Assembly: GCA_039962225.1 (NCBI GenBank)
Contig: JAMPKV010000023.1
Span: 30,977 to 94,976 of the forward strand
Direction: 5' to 3'
Source of the DNA: Microcoleus sp. AS-A8
GTDB taxonomy: Bacteria > Cyanobacteriota > Cyanobacteriia > Cyanobacteriales > Coleofasciculaceae
DNA: 64,000 bases
Shown here: positions 47,319 through 55,723 of the stretch, piece after piece
How the letters are laid out: the number at the start of each line of letters is the position of its first letter
Numbering within the stretch: the stretch's first letter is position 1
Program-made: the position numbers and the translations under genes
Notes under the pieces: model-generated
Seen by the model: only the letters and a program-made list of their open reading frames with translations
Database searches by the model: none
What the model was told of the DNA's origin: nothing

Positions 47319-49556
47319 ATGGCTAGCCCTAGCATAAAAAGAAGTAAAAATCAAGAGGTTGGCCGCTCACTTCCGCTGCGATTTCGTTGGGCTTTGCCAC
47401 TGGTGACGCGGCGTTGTGCGGCTGTTGTGGTTGAAGTGTCGCTGGTGGCGGCGAGTGCCCTGATCCCTTATGGCATAGGTTGGTATGCCAAAGAGCATTC
47501 AACGGCAGAACCCGTTCCTCTCAACCCAATGCTGGCATCTACACAGGAGGCGATCGCCAAAACTCTCGCCTACCCCTTGCGCGAACAACTGACACAACCG
47601 GTTGCCCCCTTAACCAACTTATTCTGGTGCGGGGCGTTAGTTATCCCGGTTGTGGTGACAGGCTGGCAAGTCTATCTGTTGGGAAAAACAGGTAAAACCA
47701 CTCCTAAGCGTTGGTTTGGGGTACAGGTTGTTACCGCCTACGGTGCGCCTCCAGGGATGATCCGCGCTATTTGGCGCGAAGCCGTGGGACGCTGGGGATT
47801 ACCGATCTCGATGGCTTATCTGCTCTGGCGCTATACAGGAGCCTTTCCCGATGTCGGGATTTTGCTCGGACTCGCAGGATTCATGCTCTTGGCAGAGAGT
47901 AGTTGTTACCTGTTTAACGCTCGACGCCGCACTCTGCACGACCAATTGGCTGGAACCTATGTCTTGGATGGTCGCCAGAATTTCTCATCCTACCCGAATT
48001 TGTTTGAAACTGGGCAATCACTAGGGCATAACCCTACTGTCACACTGGAGATGGAAGACGGTTTACCATTCCCAGATGAAGTAACAGAACCGAGGCAACG
48101 ACCCACCCGCACCGTCACAACGATTGTTCTGACTTCCCAGACGCCGAAGCGAGAACCCCTGAATCTGTGGCTGTGGATGCGCCGACATCCAGGTTTTACT
48201 CTGCTGCTGATTGCGTTTGCCAGTATGGCGTCTATTTTGGGAACCTTTGTCGGGACTCAAATTTATATTCAAAGTCAGGCTAATCGACGAGAGTTCAAAA
48301 AACAGGACAATCAAGTGTTTCTGGAACTCGTGAAGCAATTAAGCTCGACTCCTGGCAAGGCGATAGAAGAACGACAAGGAGTCATCCTGGCACTGGCAAG
48401 GCTGGATGATGCCCGTGCCGTTCCTTTTCTGGTGGATTTGCTGGCTCAGGAAAAAACCCCCAGCTCGATTGACGCAATCCAACAAGCTTTGGTGAGTAAG
48501 GGGCCGGAAGCGTTAGCGCCTCTGCAACGGTTGAATCAAGCACTGCAAAATGACCAGGAGATGCTACGGCGTCGAGGTACAGCCGAATATCAGCAGTTGG
48601 TTGCGTTGCGACAACGGGCGACGAAAAGAGCGATCGCCAAAATTGTCACCATCTACACCGGTCAACTCCCCGAAACAGAACTCAGCCGCACTGATCTCAG
48701 TCAGGTGAAAACTGGCTCTGCCCAATTTACCCTGGTGCTGGACAACCTCATCCTGTCTGGGATCAACTTTCGCTCAGCCAATTTGACCAACGCCAGTTTA
48801 CGCAATAGCATCTTCTACGGGCCGGGTGAAGATGAACGCTTTGGTACCTTTGATGATTGGATTGCAGACTTGAGTGGTGCGGATCTCAGAGATGCCGAGT
48901 TAACAGGTTCCAATTTGACCAACGCTGTGTTAAATGGCACTAATTTGATGCGGGCTACACTCAACCGGGCCAAGTTATCCAACAGCCGACTCATAGGGGC
49001 AAACCTCAGCAGTGCTAAACTGATTAGTGGCGATTTGCGTCAGGTTGTCTTAGAAAATGCTAGCCTAACGGGCGCTGACTTAGGAGAAGCCAAATTAGCG
49101 CGTGCCAATCTGCATGGTGCCCGTCTGGGAAAGGTTAAAGCGGTGAGAAGTGATTTCACGTTTGCCAATTTGTCTCAATCGAACTGGCAAGGTGCCAATA
49201 TGGCGGGGGCAAATTTGAGCAGCGCGAACCTCCAAGAAGCTGACTTAAGTTCCACTAAACTGATTGGGGTGGATCTGAGGAATGCCAAGTTGCAAAATGC
49301 CAAGCTCCAGAACTCCGATCTGAGTAATGCCGACTTGCGGGGAGCCAATCTCGCCGGAGCCGATTTACAGGGAACCGATTTTGTCACCACACCCCCGGTT
49401 CGGTCGAATCAATTTCTGGCAAAGCCAGCGATCGCGGCTTCATCAGCCCGCATCAAGGGGGTTAATTTTGCCGAAGTGAAAAATTTAGATGGTGAGCAAC
49501 TTAAATTTATTTGTAGCAACGGTGGGCGGCATCCGCAATGTCCGAATGATAAGTAG
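47319..49556 (+). CDS. RDD membrane domain fused to HEAT-like and pentapeptide repeats
   Basis: A 745-residue protein. RDD-type transmembrane domain at about 25-210 (RCAAVVVEVSLVAASALIPYG; KTTPKRWFGVQVV; TLHDQLAGTYVLDG), a further membrane helix near 290-315, a HEAT-like helical stretch (about 335-420), and from about 450 to 715 a long pentapeptide beta-helix (ADLSG, ANLTN, AKLSN and similar). The layout puts the beta-helix on one side of the membrane, tethered by RDD helices. RDD proteins have been linked to ion transport; the role of the fusion is unknown. Confidence 0.88.
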   Translation: MASPSIKRSKNQEVGRSLPLRFRWALPLVTRRCAAVVVEVSLVAASALIPYGIGWYAKEHSTAEPVPLNPMLASTQEAIAKTLAYPLREQLTQPVAPLTNLFWCGALVIPVVVTGWQVYLLGKTGKTTPKRWFGVQVVTAYGAPPGMIRAIWREAVGRWGLPISMAYLLWRYTGAFPDVGILLGLAGFMLLAESSCYLFNARRRTLHDQLAGTYVLDGRQNFSSYPNLFETGQSLGHNPTVTLEMEDGLPFPDEVTEPRQRPTRTVTTIVLTSQTPKREPLNLWLWMRRHPGFTLLLIAFASMASILGTFVGTQIYIQSQANRREFKKQDNQVFLELVKQLSSTPGKAIEERQGVILALARLDDARAVPFLVDLLAQEKTPSSIDAIQQALVSKGPEALAPLQRLNQALQNDQEMLRRRGTAEYQQLVALRQRATKRAIAKIVTIYTGQLPETELSRTDLSQVKTGSAQFTLVLDNLILSGINFRSANLTNASLRNSIFYGPGEDERFGTFDDWIADLSGADLRDAELTGSNLTNAVLNGTNLMRATLNRAKLSNSRLIGANLSSAKLISGDLRQVVLENASLTGADLGEAKLARANLHGARLGKVKAVRSDFTFANLSQSNWQGANMAGANLSSANLQEADLSSTKLIGVDLRNAKLQNAKLQNSDLSNADLRGANLAGADLQGTDFVTTPPVRSNQFLAKPAIAASSARIKGVNFAEVKNLDGEQLKFICSNGGRHPQCPNDK

Positions 49557-49594
49557 ATATTTGAACTGAACAATAAAAATCAAAATTAAACAGA

Positions 49595-50065
49595 ATGGAT
49601 GCTCAATTAACCAATAGTGAAATTAATCATTATCGAGAAATTTTAAAGGGGGATGACTCTGCTCAAAAGGCGTTGACGACCCTAGAACAATACGACGGCA
49701 GGTTTTACGATTCCTTTGATGAGTTATGGAGTCAAGTGAGTGGGCAAACCAAATCCTATGAGTTGGCACGCTTGCGGCAGGCGATGCTGAAGCAAGTGCG
49801 TGAGCAACTGTGCGAGAATGATCACTTTGGCACGGCGCTCCAAGAATACAGCGATGATCCAGGAAGTACAGCGTTGTTCGCCCGGTTAATGGTCTCCTTG
49901 GAAGAGTTGGCAACCGCACAGGAATTTCCGTTTGATCCTGCGATTGCCACGATGGTTGTCTTTTATATTGTCAAAATCGGACTCAATATCTTTTGCGAAT
50001 ATACGGAAACCTCTGCTAAACCCCCAACGGATGACCCACAATCGCGACGGATACCGCACGATTGA
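49595..50065 (+). CDS. Hypothetical protein, probable helical scaffold
   Basis: A 156-residue soluble protein starting 38 bp after the RDD-pentapeptide gene. It looks like a compact all-helical protein: ALTTLEQYDGRFYDSFDELWSQ, LARLRQAMLKQVREQLCEN, and a hydrophobic ending AIATMVVFYIVKIGLNIFCEY. It may be coupled with the gene before it by position. No family recognised. Confidence 0.65.
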   Translation: MDAQLTNSEINHYREILKGDDSAQKALTTLEQYDGRFYDSFDELWSQVSGQTKSYELARLRQAMLKQVREQLCENDHFGTALQEYSDDPGSTALFARLMVSLEELATAQEFPFDPAIATMVVFYIVKIGLNIFCEYTETSAKPPTDDPQSRRIPHD

Positions 50066-50156
50066 ATCGGGCTAACCTTCAAGATTTTCTCAACCCCCTG
50101 ATGATTAATGTTTGTGTAGGGGCTGGTTTTGTGCCTGCCCTGTCAACGATGAGCTG

Positions 50157-51350
50157 ATGAGCCGACAACAACTAGGAACAAGGAAAAATTTTGGCGTTTA
50201 CCTCATCGCCTTTTGCCTGCTCATCTGGCTGCTTGCTGTAGCAACACCCGTGAGTGCCGACCCTTCTGCCAGTCCCGCATCTGTCGATACCCTAGAACAG
50301 ATGCGCCAAAGCATCGATCAGCAGCGATCGCAACTGAAAAAAGAACGCGATCGCCTCTCGCAGATTGAACAAGCGGTTCAAAGCCAACTTACTGGCATTC
50401 AACAGAACATTCAGGCTACTGATAACGCTTACCAAGATTATGCCGCTCAAATCGAACTCGCCAACAAGCGTCTGAGAGGGGTGCAAGAGGAATTAGCGCT
50501 CGCGGAAGGACGCTATTACCAAAAACAGGCTGCGATTATTGCTCGACTACGCTTCCTGCAACGCCAACGGCGCACAGGTTTTGGCTGGGATATCTTGCTC
50601 AAAAGCCAAAACCTTAATGAATTTTTGGATCGCCGTCGTCACGTCAAATTACTTTATCAAGCGGATCGGAAAATCTTAGTTAGTTTCAAAACCGAAGCCA
50701 ATCGGATTAATCAGCAAAAAATACAAGTTGAGACACAGAAAAACCAAATTGCCCTGTTAACTCAGCAACTGTTAGCCCAAAAGGCGCAGTACCAAGCCCA
50801 ACTGGTGGCGCAGCAGCAGCTCATGGAACGGCTCAAAACCGACAAGCAAGCCTTAGAATCGGCTCAAGCGCACTTAGCGATCGATTCTAGAAATATTGGT
50901 GTCCTGATTCGCCGGGAAGTTGCCGCCTCGAACAAGGCAACGTTTCCCCACACTGGCGTTTTTAGCAATGGTTCGCTGATGTTCCCCAGTGACGCCGAGA
51001 TTACTAGCGGCTTTGGTTGGCGGCGTCATCCCATTCTCGGTCAAGACCGCTTCCATGGGGGTATTGACTTTGGTGCCAGCTATGGCAGCACCATTCGAGC
51101 GGCAGAAGGCGGTAAAGTGATTTTTGCGGGTTGGTACGGTGGCTACGGTAATACGGTGATTATCAACCATGGCGGTGGGATTAGTACTCTCTACGCTCAC
51201 ACCAGTAAGCTGTATGTGAGTCAAGGAAAAATCGTACAGCCCGGAGAAGCGATCGCGGAGGTAGGCTCTACAGGATTATCCACTGGCCCTCATCTCCATT
51301 TTGAAGTGCGTCAAGATGGCGAACCCGTCGATCCGATGGCTTACCTCTAG
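50157..51350 (+). CDS. M23 peptidase / murein hydrolase activator (EnvC/NlpD-like)
   Basis: A 397-residue protein with a signal anchor (YLIAFCLLIWLLAVATPVSA), a long coiled coil (about 45-250: EQMRQSIDQQRSQLKKERDR and so on), and a C-terminal M23 domain (about 280-395). The zinc ligands are in RFHGGIDFGASYG (His, Asp) and in TGPHLHFEVRQ (H-x-H). Coiled coil plus M23 is the EnvC layout, which activates amidases at the division septum; some are active themselves. The ATG at 50157 is chosen because the signal anchor starts there; the frame extends to 50112. Confidence 0.93.
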   Translation: MSRQQLGTRKNFGVYLIAFCLLIWLLAVATPVSADPSASPASVDTLEQMRQSIDQQRSQLKKERDRLSQIEQAVQSQLTGIQQNIQATDNAYQDYAAQIELANKRLRGVQEELALAEGRYYQKQAAIIARLRFLQRQRRTGFGWDILLKSQNLNEFLDRRRHVKLLYQADRKILVSFKTEANRINQQKIQVETQKNQIALLTQQLLAQKAQYQAQLVAQQQLMERLKTDKQALESAQAHLAIDSRNIGVLIRREVAASNKATFPHTGVFSNGSLMFPSDAEITSGFGWRRHPILGQDRFHGGIDFGASYGSTIRAAEGGKVIFAGWYGGYGNTVIINHGGGISTLYAHTSKLYVSQGKIVQPGEAIAEVGSTGLSTGPHLHFEVRQDGEPVDPMAYL

Positions 51351-51385
51351 TCTTAGTCCCGTGATATGCTATTGTGAGGAAGTAA

Positions 51386-51458
51386 GGGCATGTAGCTCAG
51401 TGGATAGAGCATCAGATTCCGGTTCTGAGGGCCGGGGGTTCAAATCCCTCCATGCTCG
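51386..51458 (+). tRNA. tRNA-Arg (anticodon CCG)
   Basis: A 73-nt cloverleaf. The acceptor GGGCATG pairs with CATGCTC (one G-U), D-loop AGCTCAGTGGATAGAGC, anticodon arm TCAGA-TTCCGGT-TCTGA with CCG at the centre, T arm GGGGG-TTCAAAT-CCCTC. CCA is not encoded. It follows the M23 gene by 35 bp and is followed by a terminator at 51515 and then an AT-rich segment. Confidence 0.95.
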
Positions 51459-51514
51459 TAAGGTTAAACTCAATAGAATCCTTGGTTAATCAGGGTTTCA
51501 AGCCATCAGTCTCT

Positions 51515-51545
51515 AACTGTCACATTACTAATTGTGGCAGTTTTT
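51515..51545 (+). terminator. Terminator after tRNA-Arg
   Basis: AACTGTCAC (51515-51523) pairs with GTGGCAGTT (51534-51542) with one G-U pair; five T follow at the end of the stem. Confidence 0.7.
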
Positions 51546-51681
51546 GAGTATTTCTACTGTTTTTTCTGACTAAAGTAAACTATTAAAATCATAGTTTTAG
51601 TTGATTGAAATCACACTAGCGCTATTAGTAGCGATTAGCTTAGAAAAAACGAGTATGAATGCTTAGAAACATTAAAGTCTA

Positions 51682-53163
51682 ATGGCTAGAAAAGAAGACC
51701 TTAAACCAATAGCTCTTACTGGAAAACGGGTTGGTCAAGAAGTTGATGCAAATGAAGAAGGACTAACTCATGAACTTTGTAGAGAATTGAATTTGTGCTG
51801 TCCTGAATGTTATCAATTTGTTCATTTAAGGCAATCAGATAAGATTACGAGTTACTTTGCTCACTATGATGTAGAAGATAAAAGCTGTAAATACAGAGAA
51901 GACTCATCTAGCAGTAGCACAGAAGACCATACAGCAACTAGCGATAGCAAAGGTCAAGATTTGGGGAAAATACAGGAACAATTTGAAAATATATTTTATT
52001 GGTTTTATGAAGAAATACATTCTTTTTACTCTTTAAATTTAGAAAATATTGCTATTTTAGGCTTAGAAGATATTACTAACAAATGTCAACAACATCTTAA
52101 ATGCATTAAAGATCTAATTTTCATTAAATTAATAAACAAGCAAGGAAAACTTGAAGAAACTAGAAACAATAATCATAAAATTTATCTGACAGTACTGAAA
52201 GTTTTATCTATTGATATGAATAAGCATTTATTGAGGAAGCTTATTAAGTCTATAATTGGTATTACTCATTCAAATATCACTGAAACTATAAAATGCACAC
52301 AAGATGCCACAGCTTCAATCAACGAAATATTAATTAATGATCTAAATAGGTTTATTGAAAGCAGCGTTCATAATATTATTGAAGTTATTACTAATATTGA
52401 TTGGACAACCCAAAAAAATATTATTGCTAATGATCGAATTGGTTATTATATACCTTTTTATAGTAAAGAAACAGAAAAATATAAATGTGATGAAAATTCA
52501 AATATAAAAAATTCAAAATTTAACTTCCCTGAATCTAAGGAACTTTTAGAAATTAACGCACTGGCATCGTTAAAAAAACAAAATATTTTTCCTTTTAATT
52601 TGACGGCTGAGAGCATTAAACTCAGTAAGGAGGCAAGATTAGTAGAAAAATATCCTTATAGTCTTGTTACGGATATGGGATATGTTTTTGAAGTTCAAAA
52701 AGATGGGACAGTTATTTCTGTAGTCCAATTAGACTTTGAAACAGGATTAAGCATTCAGCTTCCTGCTAAAGCTTCGGTAGCCACTAAGAAAATATTTCGA
52801 TTAGTTGAAGATTTTTTTTTACTTGAGGGTGATAGATTATATAATGCTTTACTTAATCAGATTCTCTACACAACAAATAATAACTGGATTATTCTTTGTT
52901 TAGGTCTAAAAGCCTTAAGTCAGGTTAAGGTTGAGGTTGATAAACTTTCTATTTTTATTGAAAAAGATTGGCTGTCATTTGTAAAGCAAGTAATCAATGA
53001 TATTGATTGGCCTACTCTGAGTACAGAAGACAGAACAGTATTAATAAGGAAGTTAAAGAAACAATTATCTCAGGAATTGCCTCTTCTCGGAGTCCACGTA
53101 CCAACCTTAGAGAAGACTGTGAATTCTACATTCAAAAATCTAGGATATCACGAATACAATTGA
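51682..53163 (+). CDS. AT-rich unknown protein with CoiA-like zinc-finger N-terminus
   Basis: A 493-residue protein. Near the start, HELCRELNLCCPECYQFVHL followed by SYFAHYDVEDKSC is a Cys/His arrangement (Cys40, Cys43, His61, Cys69) similar to the zinc-finger start of CoiA-like competence/nuclease proteins (C-P-x-C ... hFaH). The remainder is mostly helical, Lys/Asn/Ile-rich (about 68 percent A+T in the DNA), with no clear catalytic motif. Its base composition differs sharply from neighbours on both sides, and it follows a tRNA gene, which suggests horizontal arrival. A defence or DNA-uptake role is possible but not shown. Confidence 0.6.
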   Translation: MARKEDLKPIALTGKRVGQEVDANEEGLTHELCRELNLCCPECYQFVHLRQSDKITSYFAHYDVEDKSCKYREDSSSSSTEDHTATSDSKGQDLGKIQEQFENIFYWFYEEIHSFYSLNLENIAILGLEDITNKCQQHLKCIKDLIFIKLINKQGKLEETRNNNHKIYLTVLKVLSIDMNKHLLRKLIKSIIGITHSNITETIKCTQDATASINEILINDLNRFIESSVHNIIEVITNIDWTTQKNIIANDRIGYYIPFYSKETEKYKCDENSNIKNSKFNFPESKELLEINALASLKKQNIFPFNLTAESIKLSKEARLVEKYPYSLVTDMGYVFEVQKDGTVISVVQLDFETGLSIQLPAKASVATKKIFRLVEDFFLLEGDRLYNALLNQILYTTNNNWIILCLGLKALSQVKVEVDKLSIFIEKDWLSFVKQVINDIDWPTLSTEDRTVLIRKLKKQLSQELPLLGVHVPTLEKTVNSTFKNLGYHEYN

Positions 53164-53313
53164 TTATTTTTCATATTAATCCCCTTCTGTTTTTGTGTTC
53201 TAATTCGTATGACGGTGAAATGACTATTAACGGAAAGGCAATTTTACATCTGCATAAGAAGAGCTGTTGTGAGATATAGATAGGGGAAATTCCCCATATC
53301 CTATAGATTTCCA

Positions 53314-53835
53314 GTGAAAGAAACTTATCCGAACCGACGTGTTGTCCGCCTGGGAACTTGCCTGTTATATATTTTGTTGGTACCCAGCCTAATTTTAATT
53401 GCTCCTAGTGTTTTTCTAGTAAACATCGATCCCCTATTTCATTCAGCCTGCGAGGATCGTTTCCTCAATATGAACTGTAAGGCTCATCAAGGCGAAGCGA
53501 AAATTAACGTTGCTCAAATAAATCGCGCTCAGAGAACTTACTACGGAAGGTATGCTAAGTTCACCTCTTCTCAGAAGATACTAGGTTCTATCATTGAGTC
53601 AAAAGCCTATACCTATTCAATACGAATTACGGCAAGAGCAGCATTTAATTATGCAATTCCTCGACCAAACTTTCAAGACCATAAAGGCTATGTCGGTGCT
53701 GTTTTTGTAGATAGCCAAGGCAGCTCTTACTCCATTGAATGCAAGTCTGAGCGCCCTGGTGTAAAGCTACTAGCTGACCCTAGCTATCAAAATGGCGTTT
53801 TGGCTTGTGGTGCTGGTACGCGCCAAGTGAAGTGA
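53314..53835 (+). CDS. Type IV pilin-like protein without prepilin cleavage motif
   Basis: A 173-residue protein with an N-terminal membrane helix (about 10-34: LLYILLVPSLILIAPSVFL). From about residue 57 it resembles the C-terminal half of cyanobacterial type IV pilins/GspH (INVAQINRAQRTYYGRYAKF, then SSQKILG, then AYTYSIRITARA). The expected G-F-T-L-I-E cleavage site is absent, and Cys residues sit after the helix. So it is anchored and probably not processed as a pilin. Start is GTG at 53314. It is unlikely to assemble in pili; a role in binding is guesswork. Confidence 0.6.
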   Translation: MKETYPNRRVVRLGTCLLYILLVPSLILIAPSVFLVNIDPLFHSACEDRFLNMNCKAHQGEAKINVAQINRAQRTYYGRYAKFTSSQKILGSIIESKAYTYSIRITARAAFNYAIPRPNFQDHKGYVGAVFVDSQGSSYSIECKSERPGVKLLADPSYQNGVLACGAGTRQVK

Positions 53836-54012
53836 TTTTAGTGCATTGGGAATTAGAAAGAAGAACGTTATAGCGGTTTTTAAGGCGAATTAAGAATGCT
53901 TGTAGTAGAGATTATCGGTATTTCAAGCCAGCGATTTAGAAGCTTTTCTCCCTATAAGCTAATCTCGATAACACTAACTTGTCACCTAGTCATTTAATGA
54001 GTCACTGTAAAA

Positions 54013-55356
54013 TTATTTGGCTGTGCCATAAACCTGTCGCTCAACGCTAGTCAAACGTTCGCCGATTTCTGTAAACCGAGGACGCCGTGATAAAACTGGG
54101 TTTAGACAGTCTTGCTGTAAGGCACGAAGACTTTCCACCGCCCAAGTGTGTTCCGACGACTCCTCCAGCGTGCAACGGTTTAACATATCCTCAAGTAAGC
54201 AGCCAAAAGCCCTCACCTCTAACCGTTCTAGCGCTTGCCCTATCACCACATCACTCTTGTCGTAAAAAGAGGCGGCTCCAAAGTCTCCCAACAAACTATG
54301 GCCTGTTTCATCGACCAGAATATTGTGAGCATAGAGATCACCATGCATGATGCCTTTGGCATGAAGGTGTGCGGCAGCCGAGGCAATGCCAATCGTCAGG
54401 CGTAAAATCACAGGCAAAGGGAACGAGGCGTTTGCACTGTAGGTATCTCTTGTGCAAGTGTCAAAGTCCGGCGGCTGCCCTAAGTTTTTGTAATCGGGGG
54501 GGATGAACGAAAACACAAGCCCTTCTTTGTCCTCCGGTTCGTTGCTGAGCTTGCCTAGCACGTTAACAAGATTGTCATGGCACCCAGCCGCCAGACTTGC
54601 CGCCATTTCATCAGCAGGTAACCCGTCACTGGTGATCTCACCCTTGAATATTTTGATCGCTACCTGTTTTTGGGCAAGTTTGGTCGTCCAAAGCCCCTGA
54701 TAAATCACCCCGGAAGCACCTTGCCCAAGAATTTCCCCCAGCGTCAGCTCGTCCCAATCAATGTCTGGAAGCACTGGCTTATGAGTAGCCTCTGCATTAC
54801 ACAAGGGGTTGCCAGCATAAGCCAGCCAAGACAGGCGAGGAAGGGTGAACAACCAAGGGGGCAACCCAGCAAGCTGATTTGCCGAAAGCCGTATGAGTTC
54901 CAAATTCTTGCACTCAGCCATCTCCTGTGGGAGTGACTGGAGCCTGTTGCCGGCTAGCATCAGCTTTTGCAACTGGCTCATGCTGCCAAGGGAAGCGGGT
55001 AGCTTCTCAATTTTATTGTTGGTGAGAATCAGCCAGCGGAGCGAAGGCGGTAGAGTGCGTTCGCCAACAGTTGCAACCTGGTTGGATTTAAAACTCACCA
55101 TCTTGAGGTCAAGGCAGTGCGAAAGAACCTCTGGAATTTCCTCAAAATCATTGTTGGTAAAGAAAACAATTTTGAGGTGCTTTAACCGTTCAAATTCATC
55201 GGGTAAAGCCCTTAAATGGTTATTAGATAGATCTAAGATTTCCAATGAATCTGCCAGATCCAAAATCTCTGATGGAAATTGAGTCAGGGAGCAGGCAAGC
55301 TTGAGTCGTTTGCTTCCCGCTAACTGTCCAGAGCGAAGCAAGTTTAGGGTTTCCAT
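54013..55356 (-). CDS. Leucine-rich-repeat protein kinase
   Basis: A 447-residue protein. About seven LRRs cover residues 35-185 (LDLSNNHLRALP, LILTNNKIEKLP, LMLAGNRLQSLP and so on). A protein-kinase domain follows at about 205-440: glycine loop GQGASG (211-216), ATP Lys235 in VAIKIFKG, catalytic loop HGDLYAHN with Asp340 and Asn345, and DFG at 358-360. The HRD Arg is replaced by Gly (HGD), so activation-loop control may be absent. It is cytoplasmic without membrane helices. Neighbours give no substrate. Such LRR-kinases are scattered in filamentous cyanobacteria and bacteroidetes. Confidence 0.9.
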   Translation of the reverse strand: METLNLLRSGQLAGSKRLKLACSLTQFPSEILDLADSLEILDLSNNHLRALPDEFERLKHLKIVFFTNNDFEEIPEVLSHCLDLKMVSFKSNQVATVGERTLPPSLRWLILTNNKIEKLPASLGSMSQLQKLMLAGNRLQSLPQEMAECKNLELIRLSANQLAGLPPWLFTLPRLSWLAYAGNPLCNAEATHKPVLPDIDWDELTLGEILGQGASGVIYQGLWTTKLAQKQVAIKIFKGEITSDGLPADEMAASLAAGCHDNLVNVLGKLSNEPEDKEGLVFSFIPPDYKNLGQPPDFDTCTRDTYSANASFPLPVILRLTIGIASAAAHLHAKGIMHGDLYAHNILVDETGHSLLGDFGAASFYDKSDVVIGQALERLEVRAFGCLLEDMLNRCTLEESSEHTWAVESLRALQQDCLNPVLSRRPRFTEIGERLTSVERQVYGTAK

Positions 55357-55723
55357 TTAATGAGAAAGTAGCTCTGTTCGATTATCTGGATTAGGCGAGG
55401 TCAATTTTTGGGGATGACGAGGCCAGCACAATCAAGGTTTATCAGCGATTTGTCATCAAGGAACGTACTGTCGCTCAGTATAGCTTAAGTCTCGCGGGTT
55501 GCTTTTTCGCATACAGCTAATCTCCCAACAGAGGATAGGGATACCTGCGTTGACGTTGTATATCATTTGCCCACAGAATTTTTGCGTTAGGCTGTGACAA
55601 GCGACTCTTCTCGATAATCCTCCCAAACTCGCCATGAAACAGTGCATCAACGACTTTTGTGGGGAGGATGGACGCCGCGTCCAGCAATCGAGGTAAAACG
55701 TCTGAGGCATTTGGAGCAAAAAC
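55357..55723. other. Gene-free region between kinase and exoprotein
   Basis: No convincing gene. A minus-strand frame at 55517-55759 overlaps the exoprotein start and gives no known protein. The promoter of the exoprotein should lie here. Confidence 0.4.
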
